DNA of 42,388 nt. Source: Clostridiales bacterium 38_11 (GTDB lineage Bacteria; Bacillota; Clostridia; Tissierellales; Dethiosulfatibacteraceae). The stretch lies in NCBI GenBank assembly GCA_001509345.1, contig LGGM01000001.1, positions 1 through 42,388 of the forward strand, written 5' to 3'. Below the pieces are notes generated by a model, which was not told where the DNA came from, ran no database searches, and worked only from the letters and a program-made list of their open reading frames with translations. Both the position numbers and the translations under genes were made by a program. Of this stretch, positions 27,522-36,863 are shown one piece after another (the first letter of the stretch is position 1; each line of letters starts with the position of its first letter).

Positions 27522-28643
27522 ATGAAGATTAAGGATTTTGGCGTCGAAATATGGATGAATCTATACGAAGATCGTTGTGATTACAATCTTGCTGAGACCT
27601 GTGTAGAATCTTTGACTGTAGAGCAGGTATTGGATTATTCAGGTGAAAAAGAGGAAGTAATTGACGATATCAGAAAGATGAAGCTTACATATGGTGATAT
27701 TGAAGGATCTGTGAGGCTCAGAAATAGCATTGCAAACCTGTATGCTGATAAAGATTTGGAAAATATATCTGTGTCGCATGGTGCTATCGGCGCCAATGCA
27801 TTGACCATCATGACCCTGGTGGAAAGGGGTGATAAGGTGGTTTCCGTACTACCCACTTATCAACAGCTTTACTCTATACCGGAATCGATAGGAGCGGAAG
27901 TCAGTATACTCAAATTGAAACCTGAAAACAAATTTTTACCTGATTTGGATGAGCTGAGAAAATTAGTCAGTGAGGAAACTAAGCTAATCTGCATCAATAA
28001 TCCAAACAATCCAACCGGTGCAGTGATGGATGAAAAAATGCTCCAAGAGATTGTGGACATAGCACGAGAAGCTGATGCCTATATTTTATCCGATGAGGTT
28101 TACCGAGGTTTGAATCATTCGGGAAATAGCTTTTCACCATCCATAGCAGATCTTTATGAAAAGGGAATCAGCACTGGTAGTATGTCTAAAACCTACTCGA
28201 TGGCAGGTATCAGACTAGGGTGGGCTTGTGGACCTAAAGTGTTTGTAAAGGCGGTCAGCAGGCAAAGAGACTATCACGTTATAAGCTGTGGTATGATTGA
28301 TGACAAACTGGCTACAATAGCCCTTGAGAATAAGGATAAGATAATTGAAAGAAATCTAGATATTGTAAGGACCAATATCCATATTTTGGACGAATGGATC
28401 AATCAAGAGCCTCTGATATCTTATGTCAAGCCGGAGGGTGGGACGACAGCATTTCTGAAATATGACATTCCTATTGGATCTGAGGAGCTGTGTTTCAGGT
28501 TGCTTCAGGAAAAAAGTGTTATGCTGTTGCCCGGCAAAGCCATGGACATGGAAGGTTATTTGAGGATTGGTTTCGCGAACTCAACATCTATACTAACTGC
28601 AGGATTGGATAAATTTTCAGAATTTCTAAAACAATACCGTTAA
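27522..28643 (+). CDS. PLP-dependent class I/II aminotransferase
   Basis: YGDIEGSVRLRNSIA, CINNPNNPTGAVMD, YILSDEVYRGL, GSMSKTYSMAGIRLGW. Confidence 0.93.
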   Translation: MKIKDFGVEIWMNLYEDRCDYNLAETCVESLTVEQVLDYSGEKEEVIDDIRKMKLTYGDIEGSVRLRNSIANLYADKDLENISVSHGAIGANALTIMTLVERGDKVVSVLPTYQQLYSIPESIGAEVSILKLKPENKFLPDLDELRKLVSEETKLICINNPNNPTGAVMDEKMLQEIVDIAREADAYILSDEVYRGLNHSGNSFSPSIADLYEKGISTGSMSKTYSMAGIRLGWACGPKVFVKAVSRQRDYHVISCGMIDDKLATIALENKDKIIERNLDIVRTNIHILDEWINQEPLISYVKPEGGTTAFLKYDIPIGSEELCFRLLQEKSVMLLPGKAMDMEGYLRIGFANSTSILTAGLDKFSEFLKQYR

Positions 28644-28649
28644 ATATCA

Positions 28650-28678
28650 TTGCTAAAGAACTGTCGAACGGGTATAAT
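28650..28678 (+). promoter_or_regulatory. Sigma-A promoter for the ECF S-component gene
   Basis: TTGCTA-N17-TATAAT. Confidence 0.65.
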
Positions 28679-28734
28679 AATAAAGGACAAGAAGTCTAGA
28701 TAAGGAAGAATCCTTAACTATTAATAAAAAGCTG

Positions 28735-28774
28735 AAGCTGAACATATGTCTGAGGACATTTGTTCAGCTTTTTT
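28735..28774 (+). terminator. Terminator-like hairpin in the 5' leader, between promoter and start codon
   Basis: aagctgaacatatgtc-tgag-gacatttgttcagctt + tttt; ATG of downstream CDS at 28793. Confidence 0.75.
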
Positions 28775-28792
28775 GTTCATTTGGAGGTTATT

Positions 28793-29329
28793 ATGAAAAA
28801 AACAAAATCAAGGGAAATTGTATTATCAGGATTGTTCATAGCGCTCGGGTTATTGGTTCCTATGGTATTCCATGCGATTGGTGCTACTGGACCCGTTTTT
28901 CTACCCATGCATCTGCCAGTATTGATAGGGGGGTTTATTTTGTCACCGATCTATGCATTTATGGTTGGCGTATTGACTCCGCTCCTAAGTAGTGTTCTTA
29001 CAGGAATGCCTGTTCTGATGCCAATGGCATTCATCATGATGGTTGAATTGGGAATCTATGGCCTCGTTGTTTCTTTATTGAAAGAAAAGGATGTCAATTA
29101 TATTATCACACTTTTAAGTGCTATGATACTGGGAAGAATCTCAGCAGGAATAATGGTTGCAATACTCGTCAGCTTTGTTGGAATCAGATTTGCACCACCA
29201 GTCACCTTTCTGATAGGTGCGGTAACAACAGGTATACCGGGTATTATGATTCAATTGATTTTTATACCTATACTATTGGTTGCAGTAAAAAAAGCGGTCC
29301 CGGATCTAATTCCCGGGAAAAATAGATAA
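28793..29329 (+). CDS. ECF transporter S component (substrate unknown)
   Basis: Small hydrophobic protein; REIVLSGLFIALGLLVPMVFHAIGATGPVFLPMHLPVLIGGFILSPIYAFMVGVLTPLLSSVLTGMP. Confidence 0.85.
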   Translation: MKKTKSREIVLSGLFIALGLLVPMVFHAIGATGPVFLPMHLPVLIGGFILSPIYAFMVGVLTPLLSSVLTGMPVLMPMAFIMMVELGIYGLVVSLLKEKDVNYIITLLSAMILGRISAGIMVAILVSFVGIRFAPPVTFLIGAVTTGIPGIMIQLIFIPILLVAVKKAVPDLIPGKNR

Positions 29330-29362
29330 TCTGAGATAGTATAAGAGAAAAACGACACAAAA

Positions 29363-29401
29363 TGAAACCAGCCCTCTTGAACTTCTTAAGAGAACTGGTT
29401 T
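29363..29401. terminator. Hairpin/terminator downstream of ECF gene
   Basis: aaaccag-cc-ctctt-gaacttctt-aagag-aa-ctggttt. Confidence 0.6.
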
Positions 29402-29732
29402 CTATGATTCTGTTTTCATGCTTACTCCTTTTTGGTGGAATCACACCCTTATGTATTTTAGTAATATTCTGTAGGTCAGAATATATACTTAAAACATCTA
29501 CCCTATCCTATCATTTTCTCGCAACGTATCAGATTGGTTATCTTAAACTTAATTTGGTTTTTTCTTGCAACATTCACAAGATATCAAACCCTTTTCCTCT
29601 TCATCTACATTACTTTATAGACAAAATAGAATATCTGTTGTACCTATATTATAACCAATATACTTAATTTATTCAAGAGGTTTAATAAGAAACAACTTTT
29701 TTTTATTAAAACAAAATCTTTCTGATGATTCT

Positions 29733-29763
29733 ATACAGTATATATGATATAATATGCTGTATA
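29733..29763. promoter_or_regulatory. Imperfect palindrome overlapping a -10 element upstream of ispE
   Basis: atacagtatat...ataatatgctgtat with TATAAT at 29748-29753. Confidence 0.45.
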
Positions 29764-29835
29764 CAAAATGCTTTTTGACAATATTGAATTTGAGCATGTA
29801 TTTTTTCATTACTATAACTATATTTGAGGGATTTT

Positions 29836-30732
29836 ATGAACATACAAAAAAGCCAAAAACTATATTCTTTTGCCAAAATAAATCTATTTTTTAACATTGT
29901 ATCAAAAAGACAAGACAACTACCATCAGATAGAAACTATTATGCAAACAATAGATTTAAAAGATGAGATAATGATTAAAAATACAAATAAAAGCATAATA
30001 ATAAAATGTAATAATTCATCAATCCCCTTGGATAACCGTAACACGGTTTATAGAGCAGCTGAATTGATGATCAATAGATACCATTTGGATGAGGGATATG
30101 AAATAGAAATCAAAAAAGGAATTCCACAGGGAGCTGGACTTGCTGGAGGAAGTGGAAATGCAGCGGCAGTCATTCTCGGAATTAGAGATCTTAAGGGTTT
30201 GAATATTTCAGATGAAGAACTGGTGGATTTAGGCAAAGCTATTGGGGCAGATGTTCCTTTTTGCATATTTGGAGGCACTTGCTTAGCACAAGGAGCCGGG
30301 GAGAAACTGACTCGTCTGAAAGATTTCTATTGGCAGAATATCCTGGTAGTGAAACCTCAATTTGGCATAGCAACCAAAGATATCTATGGCTTGATCACAC
30401 CGGAAATGTTCAATCGGTATGATATCAATATACTTATTGATAAAATTAATGAAGGCAAAGATGATGAGGTTATCCTGGAATGCAAAAGCGCTTTGGAGGA
30501 TATTGTTATTGAAATATATCCTGAAATCAAATCAATTAAGAATCATATATTGAAAACGGGGGGTATCAGTGCGCAAATGACAGGAACCGGATCGGCTGTA
30601 ATAGGGTTTTATCCAGACAGTTTGACATTAAATCAGGCGGCCACATATTTCAGACAACAATACAAGGAAATCTATATCACAAGAACCACAAGGGAGGGAA
30701 TAGAGAATGGAGAGAAAGCTAGATGTTATTAA
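29836..30732 (+). CDS. ispE: 4-diphosphocytidyl-2-C-methyl-D-erythritol kinase
   Basis: YSFAKINLFFNIVSKRQDNYHQIETIMQTIDLKDEI, KGIPQGAGLAGGSGNAAAV, IGADVPFCIFGGTCLAQGAGE, MTGTGSAVIGFY. Confidence 0.96.
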   Translation: MNIQKSQKLYSFAKINLFFNIVSKRQDNYHQIETIMQTIDLKDEIMIKNTNKSIIIKCNNSSIPLDNRNTVYRAAELMINRYHLDEGYEIEIKKGIPQGAGLAGGSGNAAAVILGIRDLKGLNISDEELVDLGKAIGADVPFCIFGGTCLAQGAGEKLTRLKDFYWQNILVVKPQFGIATKDIYGLITPEMFNRYDINILIDKINEGKDDEVILECKSALEDIVIEIYPEIKSIKNHILKTGGISAQMTGTGSAVIGFYPDSLTLNQAATYFRQQYKEIYITRTTREGIENGEKARCY

Positions 30733-31381
30733 CATCAATGAATACAAGCCTTTAAGGGATATTGTATTTGAGACTTTGAAGGATGCGATATTGAAGGGGA
30801 AGTTGGAACCTAAAGAAAGACTGATGGAGATCCAGTTGGCTGATCAATTGGGTGTCAGCAGAACACCTGTCAGAGAGGCTATCAGAAAACTGGAGTTGGA
30901 GGGGCTTGTCATCATGGAACCAAGAAAAGGGGCTTATGTATCAGATATATCCTATGAAGATATCATTGATACACTTGAAGTTAGAGAAGCATTGGAAACC
31001 TACGCAGTAAAGCTGGCCATCGAAAAGAATGAGGCAGAGAAGATAGAAGAGTTGGAAAGTATCAACAACGAGTTCAAAAAGGCCTTTGAAGAGGATGACA
31101 TCCAAAGGATGGTTTATCTGGACACGACAATCCACAATAATATTTTAGCGTTATCGGGCAACAAAAAACTGATTTCGTTTATGGACGCTCTCAATGAGAT
31201 TATGCAGCGATTCAGACTGATCTATTTCAATGAATCATACAACCCGGAAAGTATAATTGTTGAGCATTTTGAGGTGTTTAAGGCTATTAAGGCAGGAGAC
31301 AAAATTGGTGCTGTCAAGGCCATGGAAAACCACCTATCAAGCCTAAAAGATGATATCAAAAAGGTCTACAAGAAGGACTAG
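30707..31381 (+). CDS. GntR family regulator, FadR/FCD subfamily
   Basis: LRDIVFETLKDAILKGKLEPKERLMEIQLADQLGVSRTPVREAIRKLELEGLVIMEPRKGAYVSDIS plus helical FCD domain. Confidence 0.95.
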   Translation: MERKLDVININEYKPLRDIVFETLKDAILKGKLEPKERLMEIQLADQLGVSRTPVREAIRKLELEGLVIMEPRKGAYVSDISYEDIIDTLEVREALETYAVKLAIEKNEAEKIEELESINNEFKKAFEEDDIQRMVYLDTTIHNNILALSGNKKLISFMDALNEIMQRFRLIYFNESYNPESIIVEHFEVFKAIKAGDKIGAVKAMENHLSSLKDDIKKVYKKD

Positions 31382-31400
31382 TAGGAATGGGGAGGAGTAG

Positions 31401-32216
31401 ATGTTTAAACTAATTGCATGTGATTTGGATGACACTCTGCTAAAAAATGATTTCTCGGTGAGTGATAATAACAGGGAAGCGATTAACGAGGTAAAGAAAC
31501 GAGGCATCAAGCTAATCATACTCACTGGAAGGGTTACTGCCGCAGTAAGACCTATTGTTGAGGGATTGGGATTAGATGAGCCTTTCGGAAGCTTCCAGGG
31601 AGCAACAATAATAGACCCGAAAACTGACGAAATCTTATACTCCTGTCAGCTTGAAAAAGATGGTATTATGGATATTTTAAAGTACGCTGAGAACCATGAT
31701 ATCCATGTTAATATCTATGACAACACAAAAATATATGTCAGACGTTTAAATAAGTGGACTGATTTTTATGAGAGCTTCGCTAGAAAAGTGGAGATAGTTG
31801 CGGTGGGCAGCCTCCAGGATTATACCTTTAATAAAACACCTAAGGTCGTCTTGATTGATGAAAATGAAAAGCTGAAAAGAGCATATGATGATATTTTGAA
31901 ATTTAAATCAGCTGCAACAAACATGTTTTTTTCAAAAAAGAATTTTCTGGAATTCACCAGAAAAAAAGCTACAAAAGGCTACGCTTTAGAATTCCTTGCC
32001 CGTAAGTGGCATATACAAAGGCATGAGATTATGGCTATAGGTGATAATTTCAACGATCTGCCTATGATAGAATATGCAGGACTAGGCATCTGCATGGAGA
32101 ATGGCGAAGAATATGTGAAGCAAAGCTCTGATTTTATTACTCTCTCCAATGAAAATGATGGTGTAGCTTATGCTCTAGACAAGTTGATATTAAAAACACA
32201 AAACCCCGCAATATGA
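31401..32216 (+). CDS. Cof-type HAD-IIB family hydrolase
   Basis: FKLIACDLDDTLLKND, ILTGR, IMAIGDNFNDLPMIEYAGLGICMENG. Confidence 0.95.
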   Translation: MFKLIACDLDDTLLKNDFSVSDNNREAINEVKKRGIKLIILTGRVTAAVRPIVEGLGLDEPFGSFQGATIIDPKTDEILYSCQLEKDGIMDILKYAENHDIHVNIYDNTKIYVRRLNKWTDFYESFARKVEIVAVGSLQDYTFNKTPKVVLIDENEKLKRAYDDILKFKSAATNMFFSKKNFLEFTRKKATKGYALEFLARKWHIQRHEIMAIGDNFNDLPMIEYAGLGICMENGEEYVKQSSDFITLSNENDGVAYALDKLILKTQNPAI

Positions 32217-32231
32217 TTCTGCGGGGTTTTG
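32201..32231. terminator. Convergent terminator
   Basis: aaaccccgc-aatatgattct-gcggggtttt. Confidence 0.85.
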
Positions 32232-32261
32232 CTGTTGAGTTTTTGAGGAGTAATTATAAAT

Positions 32262-32927
32262 TTATAGACCGAAGCTTTTTACTTCTTCGGGTATAATCAG
32301 TTTTGCACCGGTTGCTGCCACGACATTTTCAATCGTCGTATCCGGGCCAATTTCTCTTAAGACCAATCCCTGAGGCGTAACTTCCATCACTGCCATTTCG
32401 GTGATAATCAGGTCCACTTGTTGTTTTGCTGTTAAAGGTAATGTGCATTCTTTCAGTATTTTTTGCGCGCCCTTCTGAGTATGCTGCATCGAAACAATTA
32501 CTTTCTTTGCACCAACGGTCAGGTCCATAGCGCCACCCATACCAGGCACCATTTTACCAGGCACTTTCCAGTTTGCGAGGTTTCCTTTTCCGTCAACTTC
32601 CAGAGCACCAAGAACTGTGGCATCGACATGTCCACCTCTTATGATTCCAAACGATGTGGCACTGTCGAAATAACATCCACCCTTCAGCAAACTGACAGGT
32701 TGTCCACCAGCGTTTGTTATATGCCAGTCTTCCATGCCTTTTTCAGGGACAGGGCCTAATCCAATCAGCCCATTCTCAGATTGGAAATAAACTTCAATAT
32801 CTTCCGGTATATAGTTAGCAACCAAAGTAGGCAATCCTATTCCAAGATTGACAAGGTCACCATCCTTCAGTTCTTTAGCGACTCTTTTAGCGATTACTTC
32901 TTTTATTTGGTTTTTATCCAAAGCCAT
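32262..32927 (-). CDS. 3-oxoacid/acetoacetate CoA-transferase, subunit B
   Basis: LVNLGIGLPTLVANYIPEDIEVYFQSENGLIGLGP (active-site SENG), GGAMDLTVGAKKVIVSMQHT. Confidence 0.95.
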   Translation of the reverse strand: MALDKNQIKEVIAKRVAKELKDGDLVNLGIGLPTLVANYIPEDIEVYFQSENGLIGLGPVPEKGMEDWHITNAGGQPVSLLKGGCYFDSATSFGIIRGGHVDATVLGALEVDGKGNLANWKVPGKMVPGMGGAMDLTVGAKKVIVSMQHTQKGAQKILKECTLPLTAKQQVDLIITEMAVMEVTPQGLVLREIGPDTTIENVVAATGAKLIIPEEVKSFGL

Positions 32928-33580
32928 TATTCTGCACCTCCAACGATATAGTCAATAAAGTTAAATGGAGTTGCTACGCAGTTTGGGTCCAATTCTCCAA
33001 CCTCTACTATTTCTTCTGCTTCAACAATGACTGTTTCAGCCGCCATGGCCATCAGTGGATTAAAGTTTCTGGCTGTACCGTGATAATAGATATTACCTCT
33101 CTTATCAACTTTTGTGCCACAAATAAGCGCAATATCAGCTTTTAATGGCGTCTCTAAAAGATAGATCTGCCCATTGACCTTGATTCTTTCTTTTTCGTTC
33201 TCGACTTCTGTCCCAATACCTGTAGGTGTCAGAACACCTCCAAGTCCAAATCCACCGCACCTGATTCTTTCAGCTAAGGTGCCTTGAGGGACCAAATCAA
33301 CCTCGGTTTCCCCTGCATTCATCTGTCTACCGGTCTCGGGGTTAGTTCCTATATGCGAAACAATTACTTTTTTGAATTGCTTATTGACCACCAATTGCCC
33401 AACTGTTTTATCAGGGAAAGAAGTGTCATTGCAGATTAGTGTCAAATCCTTGACACCACTTTCAGCTAAAGCAGCCAATATTTTTGGTGGGGATCCGATT
33501 CCCAGAAAGCCACCAACCATGATTGTCATACCGTCTTTTATTTTTGATGCGGCTTCTGTTGCGGTTATGAATTTATTCAA
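32927..33580 (-). CDS. 3-oxoacid/acetoacetate CoA-transferase, subunit A (probable TTG start with SD ggaggt)
   Basis: GMTIMVGGFLGIGSPPKILAALAESGVKDLTLICNDTSFPD, PQGTLAERIRCGGFGLGG. Confidence 0.93.
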   Translation of the reverse strand: MNKFITATEAASKIKDGMTIMVGGFLGIGSPPKILAALAESGVKDLTLICNDTSFPDKTVGQLVVNKQFKKVIVSHIGTNPETGRQMNAGETEVDLVPQGTLAERIRCGGFGLGGVLTPTGIGTEVENEKERIKVNGQIYLLETPLKADIALICGTKVDKRGNIYYHGTARNFNPLMAMAAETVIVEAEEIVEVGELDPNCVATPFNFIDYIVGGAE

Positions 33581-33603
33581 TCTTTTACCTCCTTCGTGTA
33601 TTA

Positions 33604-34788
33604 TTACTTTCTTTCCACCAGAAGAGATGTTCCCATTCCACCACCAATGCATAATGTGGCTAAACCTTTCTTGCTATCTCGTTTTTTCATTTCATGCAAT
33701 AATGTTACTAGAATTCTGGCTCCAGAACCACCTATTGGATGACCTAATGCAATCGCGCCACCATTGACATTAACTTTTTCGGTATTCAGTCCCAAATCTC
33801 TGACGACTGCGATTGATTGTGCGGCAAAAGCTTCATTTGCTTCAATCAAGTCCAGATCATCAATAGTCCAACCCAATTTCGCTAATGCTTTTTTAGTTGC
33901 TGGAACTGGTCCATAACCCATTATAGTAGGATCAACGCCGCTTGATGCGAAGCTTGCGATTGTTGCTAAAGGCTCAACACCTAATTTATCGGCAGTCTCT
34001 TTGCTCATTACTACCAACATTGATGCGCCGTCATTGATTCCAGATGCATTTGCAGCTGTTACTGTACCGTCTTTTTTGAAAGCTGGTTTCAATTTAGCAA
34101 ATTTCTCTATAGTTGCTCCATGCTTTGGAAATTCATCCGTATCTACAATTATAGGGTCACCTTTTCTTTGTGGTATTTCCACAGGAACTATTTCATCCTT
34201 GAATCTACCGGATTTTTGAGCTGCTTCAGTCTTATTCTGGCTAGACACAGCAAAAAGATCTTGCTCTTCTTTTGTGATTTTCCATTGCTCTGCGATATTT
34301 TCTGCGGTGATACCCATGTGATAATTATTATATACATCTGTCAATCCATCGTATACCATTGAGTCAACTATTTTCCCGTCTCCCATTCTTTGTCCCCAAC
34401 GATGGTTGTTTAAAACGTAAGGGGCCCTGCTCATGCTTTCAGTTCCACCACATAACACGATGTCGCAATCTCCATTTTGTATAAATTGAAAAGCCAAACT
34501 AACCGCTCTCAAACCTGATCCACAGACTTTGTTGATAGTGAAACCGGTTACTTCAACAGGTACTCCGGCACCTATCGCTACTTGTCTAGCCACGTTTTGT
34601 CCCAAACCTGCGCTCAAAACATTTCCCATGACATACTCATCAACCATATCAGGTGTTATTTTAGCTTGTTTCATGGCCTCTTTAGCGGCAAATACTCCCA
34701 ACTGAACTGCTGATAAAGCTGCAAGACTTCCACCATATGAACCTATAGGTGTTCTAACTGCTGATGCTATTACTACTTCTCTTTTCAT
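33604..34788 (-). CDS. Acetyl-CoA C-acetyltransferase (thiolase)
   Basis: [61 protein letters not shown]. Confidence 0.96.
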   Translation of the reverse strand: MKREVVIASAVRTPIGSYGGSLAALSAVQLGVFAAKEAMKQAKITPDMVDEYVMGNVLSAGLGQNVARQVAIGAGVPVEVTGFTINKVCGSGLRAVSLAFQFIQNGDCDIVLCGGTESMSRAPYVLNNHRWGQRMGDGKIVDSMVYDGLTDVYNNYHMGITAENIAEQWKITKEEQDLFAVSSQNKTEAAQKSGRFKDEIVPVEIPQRKGDPIIVDTDEFPKHGATIEKFAKLKPAFKKDGTVTAANASGINDGASMLVVMSKETADKLGVEPLATIASFASSGVDPTIMGYGPVPATKKALAKLGWTIDDLDLIEANEAFAAQSIAVVRDLGLNTEKVNVNGGAIALGHPIGGSGARILVTLLHEMKKRDSKKGLATLCIGGGMGTSLLVERK

Positions 34789-34836
34789 TATAAAATCCTC
34801 CTTAGAATTAATTTTATCGTTAGCTACTAACTAAAT

Positions 34837-34853
34837 AGCAATTTCTATGCCAA
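34837..34853 (-). promoter_or_regulatory. Sigma54 (-24/-12) promoter of the thiolase/CoA-transferase operon
   Basis: Minus strand TTGGCAT-AGAAA-TTGCT, close to TTGGCAC-N5-TTGCW. Confidence 0.8.
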
Positions 34854-34930
34854 CTTCAATAATATTTTAACATAATACTCGAGATATTGCTATCACTTAT
34901 TTCTTAAATTTATGAAAATGATTTATATTT

Positions 34931-34982
34931 ATTATTATATGCAAAAATGCATATAATAATAATATAGTATTGCAAAAATGCA
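34931..34982. promoter_or_regulatory. Putative upstream activating sites of the divergent sigma54 activator
   Basis: Perfect 13-bp arm palindrome ATTATTATATGCA-AAAA-TGCATATAATAAT (34931-34960) and a second TGCA-AAAA-TGCA core at 34971-34982. Confidence 0.65.
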
Positions 34983-35016
34983 CATGTGTCCTATATAATA
35001 TGTTTGGAGGTGTCTT

Positions 35017-36726
35017 ATGAAAAAAAATATTAGTGCACCAAATCTTGAATTGCTGTACTTTAGTTATGTCATAACCGATGAGAAATATAACATAAAGGAG
35101 TTTGATGATCACTTCTACCATTTCACCAAAGAAAACGAAGACATTAAAAACAAAAAACTAACATTACATTTTAACAATATACGTTATGATTATTTTGACA
35201 ATTTTTATGAAGTCGAAAACAAATATGGTGATAAATTTTATCTGATGCTAAGAAAATTTGATTTGAACGATGATGAGTTGTTTCTGTTTCTGCTGACTGA
35301 TTATAAAATTTACAAGGAACTGGAGAATCAGATTAGCTATCTGAACAAACAACAATACCTATACAATGAGTTATTCAATAAACTGGAGGATGGCATTTAC
35401 ATTACAGATGAATGGGGTAAAACACTATATGTAAATGATTCTTTTCTAAATCTTTCCGGTCTTGACAGGGATGACCTAATTGGACAAACAGTCTATGAAC
35501 TGAGAGATGAACGTGTTTTGCCAAATTCCTGTTGCGCTAAAGTCATAGAGACAAGGGGCCCGGTATCAACTATCAACAACTATTATAAAGGCCAAAAATG
35601 CTTGGTGTCAGGATCACCGATTTATGATGAGAAGGGTCATCTAAAACGGACCATTGCCGTAATCAGAGACGTGTCTGAGTTGGATATGCTGATGAAAAAG
35701 ATTGCCAAGGAAGAAACCTTGTCACTGATTTATACCAAAAAACTCAACTCCGTAGATACTAAATCAAGCGATAAGGATGTCGTCATATCCAATAATAAGA
35801 AGATGAAGTCCTTGTATTCCAAAGCGGATAGATTATCAAAGGTCGACAGCACTGTCTTGATTTTAGGCGAAACAGGTGTTGGCAAGGATTTTCTAGCTAC
35901 TTACATCCACAGTAGCAGCGAAAGAGAAAATGATGGCAACATCATTAAAATCAACTGTGGCGCTATACCGGAGCATCTGATTGAGTCGGAATTATTTGGT
36001 TATGAGGAAGGAGCTTTTACCGGCGCACAAAAAGGGGGCAAAAAGGGGTTGTTCGAAGAGGCGGGAAAAGGAACTATTTTTCTTGATGAGATAGGAGATA
36101 TGCCCTATATGCTTCAAATCAAGCTATTGAATGCGCTAAACGATAAGAAGTTTTATCGAATAGGTGGCAACAAAACGATTGCTTTCAATGCAAGAATAAT
36201 AGCTGCAACCAATACAGACCTGAAAAAACTGGTAGACGAAAAAAAATTCAGGGCAGACTTATACTACCGACTTAATGTCATCATACTCAAGATTCCACCT
36301 TTGAGGGAGAGACAAGAGGATCTGTTGCCACTTGCCCAAAGCTTTCTTGAATATTACAACAACAAACACAGAAGAAATTGCTTTTTCTCCCCAGAGTGCC
36401 TCGAGCATCTGCTGGTTTATAATTGGCCAGGCAATATCAGAGAACTGAAAAATATAGTTGAAAGAATGGTTATCATTTCGGATGATGTTTGTTTGGAATC
36501 AAAACTATTTAGAGAACAAGTCAACGAGGAAGGGCATGAAATAGATATCACCAAGCTGATTCACTGGACAAAAGATAAACTAACGCTAAAGCAACAGCTG
36601 GAATATCAAGAAAAAATGATTATTGAAAGCACATTGGAGGCCTGCAAGAACATGAAAGAAGCATCGTCAAAACTAGGAATTGATATATCAACATTAGTCA
36701 GAAAAAAACAAAAGTACAATCTCTAA
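35017..36726 (+). CDS. Sigma54-dependent transcriptional activator, PAS-AAA+-Fis
   Basis: LGETGVGKDFLATYIH, GAFTGA motif, GTIFLDEIGDMP, YNWPGNIRELKNIVER, C-terminal Fis-type HTH. Confidence 0.95.
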   Translation: MKKNISAPNLELLYFSYVITDEKYNIKEFDDHFYHFTKENEDIKNKKLTLHFNNIRYDYFDNFYEVENKYGDKFYLMLRKFDLNDDELFLFLLTDYKIYKELENQISYLNKQQYLYNELFNKLEDGIYITDEWGKTLYVNDSFLNLSGLDRDDLIGQTVYELRDERVLPNSCCAKVIETRGPVSTINNYYKGQKCLVSGSPIYDEKGHLKRTIAVIRDVSELDMLMKKIAKEETLSLIYTKKLNSVDTKSSDKDVVISNNKKMKSLYSKADRLSKVDSTVLILGETGVGKDFLATYIHSSSERENDGNIIKINCGAIPEHLIESELFGYEEGAFTGAQKGGKKGLFEEAGKGTIFLDEIGDMPYMLQIKLLNALNDKKFYRIGGNKTIAFNARIIAATNTDLKKLVDEKKFRADLYYRLNVIILKIPPLRERQEDLLPLAQSFLEYYNNKHRRNCFFSPECLEHLLVYNWPGNIRELKNIVERMVIISDDVCLESKLFREQVNEEGHEIDITKLIHWTKDKLTLKQQLEYQEKMIIESTLEACKNMKEASSKLGIDISTLVRKKQKYNL

Positions 36727-36825
36727 TAAAAAAAGATAAAATGAAAGAAAATTTTCTTCCATTTTCAAAAAGTGTATGGTATACTTTACAAGTAGCCATA
36801 AGCACTTTTATAATCTCCTTTTTAG

Positions 36826-36852
36826 CCTTCACCAGTTATGTTTTGGTGAAGG
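36826..36852. terminator. Hairpin between convergent activator and acetate kinase genes
   Basis: ccttcacca-gttatgttt-tggtgaagg. Confidence 0.65.
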
Positions 36853-36863
36853 TATTTTCATTT

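Noticed and set aside
29362-29667. 101-aa ORF downstream of the ECF gene
   Set aside because: Begins inside a terminator-like hairpin, has no SD and no domain signal.
32463-34362. Plus-strand ORFs opposite the CoA-transferase/thiolase genes
   Set aside because: Shadow ORFs opposite confident coding sequence.
34931-34960. Perfect 13-bp palindrome as a transcription terminator
   Set aside because: AT-rich arms, no T-run on either side, and it lies in a divergent promoter region; a regulator site is more likely.
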